DNA of 64,000 bases, from positions 62,001-126,000 of the forward strand of contig CALMSY010000026.1 in the NCBI GenBank assembly GCA_937872475.1, written 5' to 3'. The DNA comes from 67-14 sp020438345 (GTDB lineage Bacteria > Actinomycetota > Thermoleophilia > Solirubrobacterales > 70-9). Position 1 is the first letter of the stretch, and the number at the start of each line of letters is the position of its first letter. Positions 33,410 through 41,331 of the stretch are shown one piece after another. Both the position numbers and the translations under genes were made by a program. The notes beneath the pieces were generated by a model, which had not been told where the DNA came from, did not search any database, and saw only the letters and a program-made list of their open reading frames with translations.

Positions 33410-35782
33410 TCAGCAACCGGTGTAACGGGCCAGATGCTCCGCCGTCAATGTCGAGCGGTCTTTGACGAGTTCCTGCGGGCTGCCCTCGAAGACGACCTCC
33501 CCGCCATCATGCCCCGCTCCGGGCCCAAGGTCGATTATCCAGTCCGCATGTGCCATCACTGCCTGGTGGTGTTCGATCACGATCACGGATTTTCCGGAAT
33601 CGACAAGTTGATCGAGGAGTCTGAGCAATTGTTCGATGTCAGCGAGGTGAAGGCCGGTGGTGGGTTCGTCCAGCAGGTAGATTTCTCCCTTGCCGCCCAT
33701 CTCGGTTGCCAGTTTGAGCCGCTGTCGCTCGCCTCCGGAAAGGGTGGTGAGTGGCTGGCCGATAGCGAGATAGCCAAGCCCAACGTCCTCGAGCCGCTTG
33801 AGGATTTTCTGCGCCGCCGGAACGCTGGCATCCGTGCCCGTGAAGAATTCGAATGATTCGGTGACCGGCATGTCGAGGACCTCGCTGATGTCACGGCCAC
33901 CAAACTTGTATTCGAGGACGGATGCCTGGAACCGCTTGCCTTCGCACTCTTCACAGCGGGTAGGAACGGCAGCCATGATGCCGAGATCTGTGTAGATCAC
34001 ACCGGCCCCGTTGCATGCCGGACAGGCACCATCGGAGTTCGCGCTGAAGAGGCCGGGTTTGACCCCGTTCTGTTTCGCGAAAGCCTTTCGGATTGGATCC
34101 AGAAGGCCGCTGTAGGTCGCCGGATTGCTTCGACGGGAGCCGCGGATCGGATCCTGGTCAACTGTGGCAACACCCTTCAGACCGACTACCGAACCGTCAA
34201 TCAGCGAACTCTTGCCCGACCCGGCGACACCGGTGATCACTGTGAGGATCCCGAGTGGAATGTCCACATCCACCTCGCGGAGGTTGTTCCGGTTGGCCTT
34301 CCGGATTTCGATGCTTCCTTCCGGTTGCCGGACCTGCTCCTTGAGCGATGCGCGGTCATCGAGGTGCCTGCCGGTCGTGGTTCCGCTTTCCCGAAGTGCC
34401 TGAAAGCTGCCCTCGAAGCAGATCTCGCCACCACCGCTTCCGGCCAGCGGGCCGAGGTCAACGATGTGGTCGGCTATCTCGATCACTTCCGGCTTGTGCT
34501 CGACAACAAGGACGGTGTTCCCTTTGTCACGGAGTCTCAGCAAGAGCCCGTTCATCCTTTCGATGTCGTGAGGATGCATGCCGGCGGTTGGTTCGTCGAA
34601 GACATAGGTCACATCAGTGAGGGACGAACCAAGCTGGCGAACCATCTTGACCCGCTGCGCTTCGCCACCCGAGAGGGTCGCCGATGAGCGGTCCAGCGAG
34701 AGATAGCCGAGTCCGATTTCAACGAAGGATTCAAGGTTCACTTTCAGAGCCTCGACCAGTGGTGCCACCGTCGGCTCTTCCAGATCAGCGATCCATCCGG
34801 CCAGGTCGCTGATCTGCATCCGACAGAGATCGGCAATGCTCCTGCTCTCGATCTTTGAGGATCGGGCTGCCTCGCTCAGCCGGGTGCCGTCACATTCCGG
34901 ACAGGGAGCGAAACTCACGACCCGGTCGACGAATGCTCGAATGTGGGGTTGCATTGACTCCCGGTCCTTGCCGAGCATCGAGCGCTGGATAGCCGGGATG
35001 ACCCCTTCATAGGTGAGGTTGGTGCCTTCTATCTTGAGCTTCGTGGGCTCCTTGTAGAGGAGATCGGCGAGCTCCCGCTTGCTGAACTTGCTGACCGGTT
35101 TGTCGGGGTCGAAGAATCCGCAACCACGAAAGATCCTCCCGTACCAGCCTTCCATGCTGTACCCGGGCACCTTGAGGGCACCTTCGTTCAGGGAGAGACT
35201 CCCGTCGTAAAGTTCAGTCAGGTCGAAATCGGAGATTGAACCGCGTCCTTCGCAGTTCTGGCACATGCCGCCGATGCGGCTGTAGGTGACCCGCTTTGCT
35301 TTCTCCCCACCCTTGCGGAGTACGCCTGTCCCTTCGGCAGACTGAACGTTGAAGGAGAAGGCCTGGGGCGAACCGATCGCCGGTTTGCCGATACGGCTGA
35401 AGAGGATCCGCAGCATCGCCCCCACATCCGTGACGGTCCCGACTGTGGACCGGGCATCGCCACCGAGTCGCTCCTGGTCCACGGTGATCGCCGTGGTCAG
35501 GCCATCAATCAGATCGACCTCCGGCCTCGCCGAGGTCGGCATGAAGCCCTGGACGAAGGTGCTGTAGGTCTCGTTGATCAGGCGCCTGGATTCTGCGGCG
35601 ATTGTCCCGAAGACGAGCGAACTCTTGCCGGACCCGGATACGCCCGTGAAAGCGGTGAGCCGGCGCTTGGGAATCTCGACGCTGACATCCCGGAGGTTGT
35701 TGACCCTCGCCCCCTGCACGTGAATCCGGTCATGGCCGTCAGCAGCAACCCCGGAGGATCGCCGACTATTTGTCTTGCTCAT
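33410..35782 (-). CDS. UvrA-like excision-repair/resistance ATPase (UvrA2 class)
   Basis: 790 residues from ATG 35782, much shorter than canonical UvrA (about 950). It has two ABC modules: Walker A GVSGSGKSSLVFG and GVAGSGKSSLIDG; signatures TLSGGEAQRVKM and TLSGGERQRLKL. Zn-finger Cys pairs: GMCQNCEGRG, CPECDGTRL, CPACNGAG and CEECEGKR. The UvrB-interaction region is reduced, which is typical of UvrA2/DrrC-type proteins linked with DNA damage or DNA-intercalating antibiotics. It has no translation signal but a promoter that may give a leaderless mRNA. The neighbouring MarR remnant suggests a former regulator-resistance pair. Confidence 0.92.
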   Translation of the reverse strand: MSKTNSRRSSGVAADGHDRIHVQGARVNNLRDVSVEIPKRRLTAFTGVSGSGKSSLVFGTIAAESRRLINETYSTFVQGFMPTSARPEVDLIDGLTTAITVDQERLGGDARSTVGTVTDVGAMLRILFSRIGKPAIGSPQAFSFNVQSAEGTGVLRKGGEKAKRVTYSRIGGMCQNCEGRGSISDFDLTELYDGSLSLNEGALKVPGYSMEGWYGRIFRGCGFFDPDKPVSKFSKRELADLLYKEPTKLKIEGTNLTYEGVIPAIQRSMLGKDRESMQPHIRAFVDRVVSFAPCPECDGTRLSEAARSSKIESRSIADLCRMQISDLAGWIADLEEPTVAPLVEALKVNLESFVEIGLGYLSLDRSSATLSGGEAQRVKMVRQLGSSLTDVTYVFDEPTAGMHPHDIERMNGLLLRLRDKGNTVLVVEHKPEVIEIADHIVDLGPLAGSGGGEICFEGSFQALRESGTTTGRHLDDRASLKEQVRQPEGSIEIRKANRNNLREVDVDIPLGILTVITGVAGSGKSSLIDGSVVGLKGVATVDQDPIRGSRRSNPATYSGLLDPIRKAFAKQNGVKPGLFSANSDGACPACNGAGVIYTDLGIMAAVPTRCEECEGKRFQASVLEYKFGGRDISEVLDMPVTESFEFFTGTDASVPAAQKILKRLEDVGLGYLAIGQPLTTLSGGERQRLKLATEMGGKGEIYLLDEPTTGLHLADIEQLLRLLDQLVDSGKSVIVIEHHQAVMAHADWIIDLGPGAGHDGGEVVFEGSPQELVKDRSTLTAEHLARYTGC

Positions 35783-36096
35783 TGGCCAGACACTACGCTG
35801 CAACCCCAACCGGCGGCAACTGCCGACGGAGCGTTTTCCTGATTGCTTCCGGGCCCACTCCGGGGTTCCTGACGGACGGATTCGAGAAGGAACCCGACTC
35901 CGTAGGCGATGTGGCGAGTCTCGCCGTGATGAATCTTCGGGTAGCCGTTGACGAACCCGCGCAGCAGTTCCCGCTTTCGTCTGTCTTCGGGATCGGCCTT
36001 CCGAACCATAAATCCCTGGTCCTCGAACTCGTTGACCAAGGTGGATGCGTTCGACCGCTCGATCCCCAACATCGAAGCCAGGTCACTCATCGACAT
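35779..36096 (-). pseudogene. MarR-family regulator remnant
   Basis: 105 residues from ATG 36096. Only the first 45 or so look like a MarR winged helix: MSDLASMLGIERSNASTLVN, then EFEDQGFMVRKADPEDRRKREL, i.e. recognition helix and wing. The preceding helices are missing because tRNA-Lys begins 43 bases upstream. After RRKREL the sequence no longer looks like MarR, and the end overlaps the uvrA2 start. I read it as a truncated, probably dead gene. A shortened but functional HTH protein cannot be excluded. Confidence 0.55.
35790..35819 (-). promoter_or_regulatory. Predicted promoter of the uvrA2 gene, possibly leaderless
   Basis: Minus strand: -35 TTGCCG (35814-35819), 18-base spacer, -10 TAGTGT (35790-35795). 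The -10 ends 7 bases before the ATG at 35782, so transcription could begin at the start codon, which fits the lack of a ribosome binding site. The promoter lies within the MarR-like remnant. Confidence 0.45.
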
Positions 36097-36138
36097 CGGC
36101 CATAGCCATTTCCGGACTAATCCCCGGAATGACCCGCA

Positions 36139-36211
36139 TGGGCCGTGAAGGGTTCGAACCTTCGACCTTGAGATTAAGAGTCTCCTGCTCTACCAACTGA
36201 GCTAACGGCCC
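36139..36211 (-). tRNA. tRNA-Lys (CTT)
   Basis: 73-nt minus-strand cloverleaf: acceptor GGGCCGT/ACGGCCC, D-arm GCTCAGTTGGTAGAGC, anticodon loop CTCTTAA (anticodon CTT), T-arm GAAGG-TTCGAAC-CCTTC, discriminator A, no encoded CCA. Its 3' end abuts the MarR remnant. A TATACT hexamer on the minus strand at 36247-36252 could be its -10. Confidence 0.97.
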
Positions 36212-36257
36212 GGGAAGTCGGTTCCGATCTTGGGAACCGGACGGAAAGTATAAAGCC

Positions 36258-36281
36258 GCCGGGCCAAATCCGTGGCCCGGC
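36258..36281 (-). terminator. GC-rich hairpin, probable terminator of the tatA-tatC-36293 transcript
   Basis: A perfect 9-bp stem GCCGGGCCA/TGGCCCGGC with a 6-base loop sits 12 bases beyond the stop at 36293 on the minus strand. The minus-strand RNA continues with GGCUUUAUACUUU, a broken U-rich tail. The same tail holds the possible tRNA-Lys -10. Confidence 0.6.
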
Positions 36282-36292
36282 GTGCGTTTGCC

Positions 36293-37135
36293 CTAAGGCG
36301 TGGTGGTACCGCCGACGGAGGTGTCAGAGCCGAGGCTGCCGAGTGGATTCTCGAGCGATTCACCGCCACTCTTGCGAGCCTGCTTCTTTGCCTTGGTGAT
36401 CAGCTTCCCGACCCGCTTCGCATCCTTCTCGGTTGCGTCAAGGGTTTGGCGGATTTCTTCCTGCTCCGCCTTGTCAGGTGTGGCGGCGATCGCCTGCTTG
36501 CGGGTCTGCGCTGCCTTGTCGTACTGCTGGGCATAGAGCTGGAAGGTAGCGAGCTGCGTCAAGGGTCCGGCCGCGTTCACGCCACCGTTTTTCTGTTCCT
36601 TCACGGCATTGTCGGCATAGAACTGCTGGGCCGAAGCTGCGTCCTGGATATTGCTCTCAAACTGGGCCACCGTAGATCCCTGCGCGAGAGTGAAGAGCGT
36701 GTTCGCCACCAGCTGTGCAACTGCCGGATCGGGATCGCCGTTTGACCTTCTGACGTAACGGTCCCAGGATTCGGCCGCAAGCTGGTATTGCTGCTGGGCT
36801 TCCTCGGTGACAGTCTGGGCACCGGTGGTCTGGTCAATCTCGACCAGGGAATTGCCGGCATTTATTCGTGCCCGGATCAGTTCCTTGGAAACGTTTTCAT
36901 TGGCCGGCTGCTGCTGTGACCTCGTCTGGAGTTTCTCGGCCCGTTCCAGGTTCGCTTCAGCCGCATCCTGATTGACGCTAGTGCTGTTGCCGAACGGATT
37001 GATACCGCCGGGCAGTCCGATCACCACGAGGCTGGCGGCCATGATGAAGGCGAGGATCACGTAAATGACCTGAATAACCCTCTTTCGCCGACCGCGAAGG
37101 TCGAAGAGCATCCTGTTTTCGGGTTCTTCTGCCAC
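36293..37135 (-). CDS. Membrane-anchored TPR-like protein of unknown function
   Basis: 280 residues. GTG 37135 is chosen because AGGAG lies 10 bases upstream and the tatC stop is only 4 bases away; ATG 37114 (MLFDLRGRRKR) is the alternative. A basic N-terminus is followed by one membrane helix (VIYVILAFIMAASLVVIGL), then a Gln/Ala-rich helical region with tetratricopeptide-like pairs (QYQLAAESWDRYV, QLYAQQYDKAAQTRKQAI) and a Lys-rich, then Ser/Gly/Thr tail. It probably faces the cytoplasm or periplasm as a scaffold. Position after tatA-tatC suggests a link to export, without proof. Confidence 0.75.
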   Translation of the reverse strand: MAEEPENRMLFDLRGRRKRVIQVIYVILAFIMAASLVVIGLPGGINPFGNSTSVNQDAAEANLERAEKLQTRSQQQPANENVSKELIRARINAGNSLVEIDQTTGAQTVTEEAQQQYQLAAESWDRYVRRSNGDPDPAVAQLVANTLFTLAQGSTVAQFESNIQDAASAQQFYADNAVKEQKNGGVNAAGPLTQLATFQLYAQQYDKAAQTRKQAIAATPDKAEQEEIRQTLDATEKDAKRVGKLITKAKKQARKSGGESLENPLGSLGSDTSVGGTTTP

Positions 37136-37139
37136 TTGG

Positions 37140-37910
37140 CTAGTTCTCCTGGATCGACGGTAGCTGGGAATCGGCAGCATCCTTGGGTTGGCCGATACCC
37201 CGAGCGAGCAAGATACTCAACTCGTAGAGTAAAAGTAGCGGGACCATCTCGATCAGCATTGAAATCGGGTCGACTCCGGGCAATGCCGCAGCCAGCACGG
37301 CGATGATCAGATAGGCGTATCTGCGGTTTTTCCGGAGTTGCTGGACGGTCATGATCCTGAGCCGCACGAGGGCAAGCACGATGATCGGAACCTGGAAGAC
37401 GACCCCGCCGGCGATCAGGGTCATCGAGAAGAAGGAGTAGTACTCGCGAGCTCTCAGTTCGATCGAGAACTGAGCCTCGTTGAAGTTGAGAAGGAACTTG
37501 ATCGCGGCCGGAAGCACGATGAAATAGGCGAAGACCACGCCGGCAAGGAAGAGCAGGGGAATGACCACCAGCATCGGCAGGATTGCCCGCCGTTCGCGGG
37601 GTGAGAAGGCCGGCAGGATATAGGCGAAGATCTGGTAGCTGATGAAGGGCGCCGAGACAATGATCGCGGCGTAGGCGCAAACCGTCACCGTGGTCATGAA
37701 AGCCTCGGTCGGGGCCAGCACCGTCAAGGCCTGATACTGCTCGGGAAGCGGTGCAGCGGCAAGATCGAGGATGACATTGCTCTGCCAGAAACAGACCGCG
37801 AAGGCCAGCCCGAGACAGACCAGGGAATAGATGATCCGGGAGCGAAGCTCGTCGAGGTGATCGACGAGACTCAGGTGCTCGTCATGACTGACCGGCTTCA
37901 GTTTGGCCAC
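37140..37910 (-). CDS. tatC: Twin-arginine translocase subunit TatC
   Basis: 256 residues, six membrane helices. N-terminal HLSLVDHLDELRSRIIYSL is the conserved TatC start with the signal-peptide-binding Glu. FSPRERRAILPML and the PGVDPISMLIEMVPLLLLYE end are typical. It is the receptor for folded twin-arginine substrates and works with TatA from the gene 9 bases upstream. The Rieske protein at 42428, which has a TRRHVF signal, is a likely client encoded in the same series. Confidence 0.97.
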   Translation of the reverse strand: MAKLKPVSHDEHLSLVDHLDELRSRIIYSLVCLGLAFAVCFWQSNVILDLAAAPLPEQYQALTVLAPTEAFMTTVTVCAYAAIIVSAPFISYQIFAYILPAFSPRERRAILPMLVVIPLLFLAGVVFAYFIVLPAAIKFLLNFNEAQFSIELRAREYYSFFSMTLIAGGVVFQVPIIVLALVRLRIMTVQQLRKNRRYAYLIIAVLAAALPGVDPISMLIEMVPLLLLYELSILLARGIGQPKDAADSQLPSIQEN

Positions 37911-37919
37911 GGACCGGCC

Positions 37920-38213
37920 TCAGTCGGATTTCTCGCGGACAACCTCGCCGGTGACTTCGGTTACCTCTGGCTCCTCGCCAGGCAGAGGGCTTGCCTGATC
38001 GGCAGGGGGCGGGGTCAGTTCAGCCGGCTCGCTATCCGGTTCGTCTTCGTCTTCATCATGGTCGTCCTTGCCCACGTTGCTGAGGCCATCCTTGAACTCG
38101 CTGAGTCCACGACCGAGCGACTTGCCGAGTTCCGGAAGCTTCTTCGGGCCGAAGACGATCAAAGCAATGATCAGCACAATGGCGATTTCGAGTGGGCCGA
38201 TATTGGGAATCAT
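37920..38213 (-). CDS. tatA: Twin-arginine translocase subunit TatA/E
   Basis: 97 residues. Short N-terminus and one membrane helix (IGPLEIAIVLIIALIVFGPKK) with the F-G-P-K-K-L-P hinge, amphipathic helix LPELGKSLGRGLSEFKDGL, then an acidic, Pro-rich tail. It forms the export pore with TatC. No separate TatB is seen in the window, so a minimal TatAC system is possible. Confidence 0.95.
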   Translation of the reverse strand: MIPNIGPLEIAIVLIIALIVFGPKKLPELGKSLGRGLSEFKDGLSNVGKDDHDEDEDEPDSEPAELTPPPADQASPLPGEEPEVTEVTGEVVREKSD

Positions 38214-38273
38214 CTGGTCACCAATCGTACCTGCGAACGCGTTTCAACTCCGGATCACCCGGATTGTGGACGG

Positions 38274-38840
38274 CTAATCCTTGAAATTGAGGTAGTACCG
38301 GGAAGCTGTCGGCTCCACCTGGCCCTGGTACTTGGAGCCCTTTTCGCCTGACCCGTAGGCGGCTTCCACCGCCCGGTCCATCCGCATGAACGAGAGCTGG
38401 CCAATCGGCATGCCCTTGTAAATGGTGATTGGGAGATTGGCCACATTGGAGAGCTCCAGGGTGAGGTTGCCGGAGAAGCCGGCATCGACGAAGCCCGCGG
38501 TGGAGTGGATCAGCAGGCCGAGACGCCCGAGCGAACTCTTGCCTTCAAGACGGGCGACGAGGTCATCCGGAACGGTGACCCGCTCCAGGGTCTGGCCGAG
38601 AACGAATTCGCCGGGATGCAGAATGAACGGCTCTTCGTCGGCTGGTTTGATCAACTCGGTCAGATCCTCCATCGGCTGCTTGACGTCGATGTAGGGGTAG
38701 CGGGAGTTGTTGAAGACCCGGTAGCTGTGATCAACCCGGAGGTCGATGCTTGAAGGCTGAATCAGGCTCTCCTCAAAGGGATCAAGGACGATTCGGCCCG
38801 CTTCGATCTCCTCCCGGAGAGTCTGGTCGCTCAAAACCAT
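38274..38840 (-). CDS. dcd: dCTP deaminase
   Basis: 188 residues, the size of the mycobacterial enzyme. Motifs: LIQPSSIDLRVD, FVLGQTLERVTVPDDLVARL, GKSSLGRLGLLIHSTAGFVD (catalytic Ser/Arg and Glu region), GFSGNLTLELSN and GMPIGQLSF. It deaminates dCTP to dUTP. Actinobacterial relatives can be bifunctional and go on to dUMP; this cannot be decided here. Confidence 0.95.
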   Translation of the reverse strand: MVLSDQTLREEIEAGRIVLDPFEESLIQPSSIDLRVDHSYRVFNNSRYPYIDVKQPMEDLTELIKPADEEPFILHPGEFVLGQTLERVTVPDDLVARLEGKSSLGRLGLLIHSTAGFVDAGFSGNLTLELSNVANLPITIYKGMPIGQLSFMRMDRAVEAAYGSGEKGSKYQGQVEPTASRYYLNFKD

Positions 38841-38889
38841 GGGCGGCAGTATCCCAGACCGCGCCGACTGAACGTCGCGGGCCCGGGTA

Positions 38890-39888
38890 TCAGCTGTACC
38901 TGAGAACCACTCCGTCGGCGATCAGTTCCAGCAGCTGCTTCTGATCCGGCTCTACCCCGGCCCCGGTCAGCCCGGCCTTGGCCTCGTCAATCAGGCCGAT
39001 CGCCTGGCCGCGAACCTGCTCAAGAGCACCGGTAGCGGCAATCCGGTCACAGACCCGTTCGGCCGAGGCTTCATCCAGCGAAGCCAGATCAACCTCGAGC
39101 AGTGAACGGTCCACCCGGGCGGCAATGATCAGAGGGAGAGTCACCGTGCCGTCGAGCAGGTCGGTGCCCCGGGCCTTGCCGGTGCGGTCGGGTGGTCCGG
39201 CGACGTCAAGAACATCGTCAAGCAGCTGGAAGGCGAGTCCGATTCGCTGGCCGAACAAGCCGATCGGTTCGGGGTCACCACCAGTGCTGGATCGTCCCAG
39301 CACGCAGGCCGCTTCAAAGAGCCGTCCTGTCTTGAGACCGCAACGCTCGAAATAGTCAGCCTCCGTGAGGTCCAGATTGAAGGCGCCCTGTCTCTGGCGG
39401 AGCTCCCCCCGGGCAAGGTCAACTGCAGTCGCGCTGACTTCGGAAACTGCTTCGTGGTCGCCCCCGTCGACCAGGATCCGGAATGCAGTCGAGAACAGGC
39501 GATCTCCAAGTGCGGTGGCGCGATCCCGGCCGGAACTGGCGAAAACGGTCGGCAGCCCTCGTCTCAGAGGAGCCCGGTCGAGAACATCGTCATGGACGAG
39601 GCTCGCCATGTGAATCAGCTCGACAGCGATCCCTGCCCGGACCGCCTTTGCCCCGGCCAGAGGACCGGCACAGAGCAGGACCAGCATCGGACGCATCCTC
39701 TTGCCCCCGGCCTTCAACGTGCGGACGGCATCGTCGGCCAGCTCGCCGTCTCCCTGGACCGCGGCCAGAAGGCCCTGTTCAACTTCGGTCATGCGGGCCG
39801 GCAACCAGACACCGGCGGCATCGGTTACGGCAGTGACCGGCTCGGGCAAAGAGCGGTTCGGGGGAGTATCCCCGGAGGCTGCGTTCAC
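38890..39888 (-). CDS. Polyprenyl diphosphate synthase (menaquinone side chain)
   Basis: 332 residues. Trans-prenyltransferase motifs: GGKRMRPML, first Asp-rich motif HDDVLD (D100, D101, D104) with RRGLPT, GELRQRQG, KTGRLFEAAC, second Asp-rich motif LLDDVLD (224-228), and KARGTDLLDGTVTLPLI. It builds a long isoprenoid diphosphate from IPP. The stop of menG overlaps its start by 4 bases, so it most likely provides the menaquinone tail. Confidence 0.92.
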   Translation of the reverse strand: MNAASGDTPPNRSLPEPVTAVTDAAGVWLPARMTEVEQGLLAAVQGDGELADDAVRTLKAGGKRMRPMLVLLCAGPLAGAKAVRAGIAVELIHMASLVHDDVLDRAPLRRGLPTVFASSGRDRATALGDRLFSTAFRILVDGGDHEAVSEVSATAVDLARGELRQRQGAFNLDLTEADYFERCGLKTGRLFEAACVLGRSSTGGDPEPIGLFGQRIGLAFQLLDDVLDVAGPPDRTGKARGTDLLDGTVTLPLIIAARVDRSLLEVDLASLDEASAERVCDRIAATGALEQVRGQAIGLIDEAKAGLTGAGVEPDQKQLLELIADGVVLRYS

Positions 39889-40607
39889 CGGACCCCGGAG
39901 TGAAGAGCGATGATCCCTCCTGCCATCAGGGTCCAGCGGATGTGCCGGAAACCGGCATCGTCCATGCGTCCGGCAAGGGTTTCGGCATCGGGGAAGCTCC
40001 GCACCGATTCCGGCAGGTAGGTGTAGGCCGAAGAGTCGCCTGCGAGCTTTCCAAGCTGGGGCACGATCCGGTCAAACCAGAGTCCGAAGAAGCCGGCCAG
40101 CGGCTGACGGCGAGGCTGCGTGATTTCAAGGATTACCAGCCGGCCGCCCGGAACCAGGACCCGCCTCATCTCGTTGATTCCCTTGTCCAGGTCGGCCAGG
40201 TTGCGGGCACCAAAAGCGATTGTGACCGCATCGAAGCTGTCGTCTTCAAAGGGGAGATCGAGCGCATCCGCCCATTTGAACTGTGCCTGCCGAAGACCTT
40301 CTTTTTTGGCTTTCTCAAGCGCCAGGTCCAGCATCGGCCTTGAAAAGTCGGCGCCAATCACTTGCCCCTCCGGACCGACTTTTTCCGCCAGCATCAAAGC
40401 GAGGTCACCGGTTCCGCAGCAAAGATCAAGGGCCTTCATGCCTGGTTCAAGCCGTGCCCGTTCTGTGGCACGTGCCCGCCAGCTCTGATCCAGCCCGGCG
40501 GTCATGACCCGGTTCATGCGGTCATAGACACCGCTGATCCGGTCGAACATCGAGTTGACCTCACCGGCGAACTCCTGGTCACCCCGGCGCGGAGGTGCCT
40601 GGCTCAT
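39885..40607 (-). CDS. menG: Demethylmenaquinone methyltransferase
   Basis: 240 residues. UbiE/MenG motifs: MFDRISGVYDRMNRVMTAGLD, DLCCGTGDLAL (SAM motif I), IGADFSRPMLDLA, DAVTIAFGARNLADLD (signature), PGGRLVILEITQP. It methylates demethylmenaquinone to menaquinone with SAM. It lies between qcrC and the polyprenyl synthase, which supports menaquinone as the quinone of this cell. Confidence 0.95.
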   Translation of the reverse strand: MSQAPPRRGDQEFAGEVNSMFDRISGVYDRMNRVMTAGLDQSWRARATERARLEPGMKALDLCCGTGDLALMLAEKVGPEGQVIGADFSRPMLDLALEKAKKEGLRQAQFKWADALDLPFEDDSFDAVTIAFGARNLADLDKGINEMRRVLVPGGRLVILEITQPRRQPLAGFFGLWFDRIVPQLGKLAGDSSAYTYLPESVRSFPDAETLAGRMDDAGFRHIRWTLMAGGIIALHSGVR

Positions 40608-40617
40608 GTCAATCCTC

Positions 40618-41331
40618 CTAGTGCTCGGAGCTGAGCGAGGCCAGGTAATCAGCCACCGCGTTCAGGTTCTCTTCCCCGAGACCCTGGAACGAAGGCATGA
40701 TGCCGGGGCCGACAGCCACCGACTGCTTGATCGCTTCCCGCGGGACATTTGCCCCGATGTCGGTCAGGTCGGGGCCGAGGCCACCATGGGCCCCGTTTTC
40801 ACCGATCGAATGACAGGCCAGGCAACCGGACTCGGCTACCAGCAGCTTGCCCGCTTCGTACTGGGGTGCGGTCTCCATCTCGATCTCCGTCGGTGAACCG
40901 GCGGTGGCGCCCAGGTAGGTCAGGAAAGCCATGGCGATGATCACCAGAATGCCTGTGATGGTAGCGATGGGTCGCTTCCACGGAATCCGCTCCGGGCCCC
41001 GGTCATAGAAGGGGAGCAGAAGCAGCAGCACCATGCAGATGGTGGGGATACCGATCGTCGCAAGCGGCACCAGGGCCGGTGGCTTGATTACGCGCAGCAG
41101 CTCGAAAAGGTAGAAGAAATACCACTCGGGGCGCGGTACATAGGTGGTGGTGGTCGGATCTGCCTTGGGTCCCTGCTCGGCACCCATGACGATCGACATC
41201 GCAATCATCACCGCGGCGACGATCAGCATCATCACCGAGTCCTTCATGATCGCGTACGGGAAGAACGGCTTGCCCTTCTTCTTCAGGATCTCGTATTCGC
41301 GGAGGTACTCCTCCTTTTCACGGGCGTTCAC
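40618..41331 (-). CDS. qcrC: Menaquinol-cytochrome c reductase subunit: cytochrome b C-terminal half fused to cytochrome c
   Basis: 237 residues. The N-terminal 140 resemble subunit IV / C-terminal cytochrome b with PRPEWYFFYLFELLR (PEWY motif, quinol oxidation site) and three or four membrane helices. A C-terminal cytochrome c domain carries one heme site, C170-L-A-C173-H174, with M212 (GPGIMPSFQ) as the likely distal ligand. The b6/IV split with a fused cytochrome c is known from Bacillus QcrC. It overlaps qcrB by 4 bases. Confidence 0.93.
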   Translation of the reverse strand: MNAREKEEYLREYEILKKKGKPFFPYAIMKDSVMMLIVAAVMIAMSIVMGAEQGPKADPTTTTYVPRPEWYFFYLFELLRVIKPPALVPLATIGIPTICMVLLLLLPFYDRGPERIPWKRPIATITGILVIIAMAFLTYLGATAGSPTEIEMETAPQYEAGKLLVAESGCLACHSIGENGAHGGLGPDLTDIGANVPREAIKQSVAVGPGIMPSFQGLGEENLNAVADYLASLSSEH

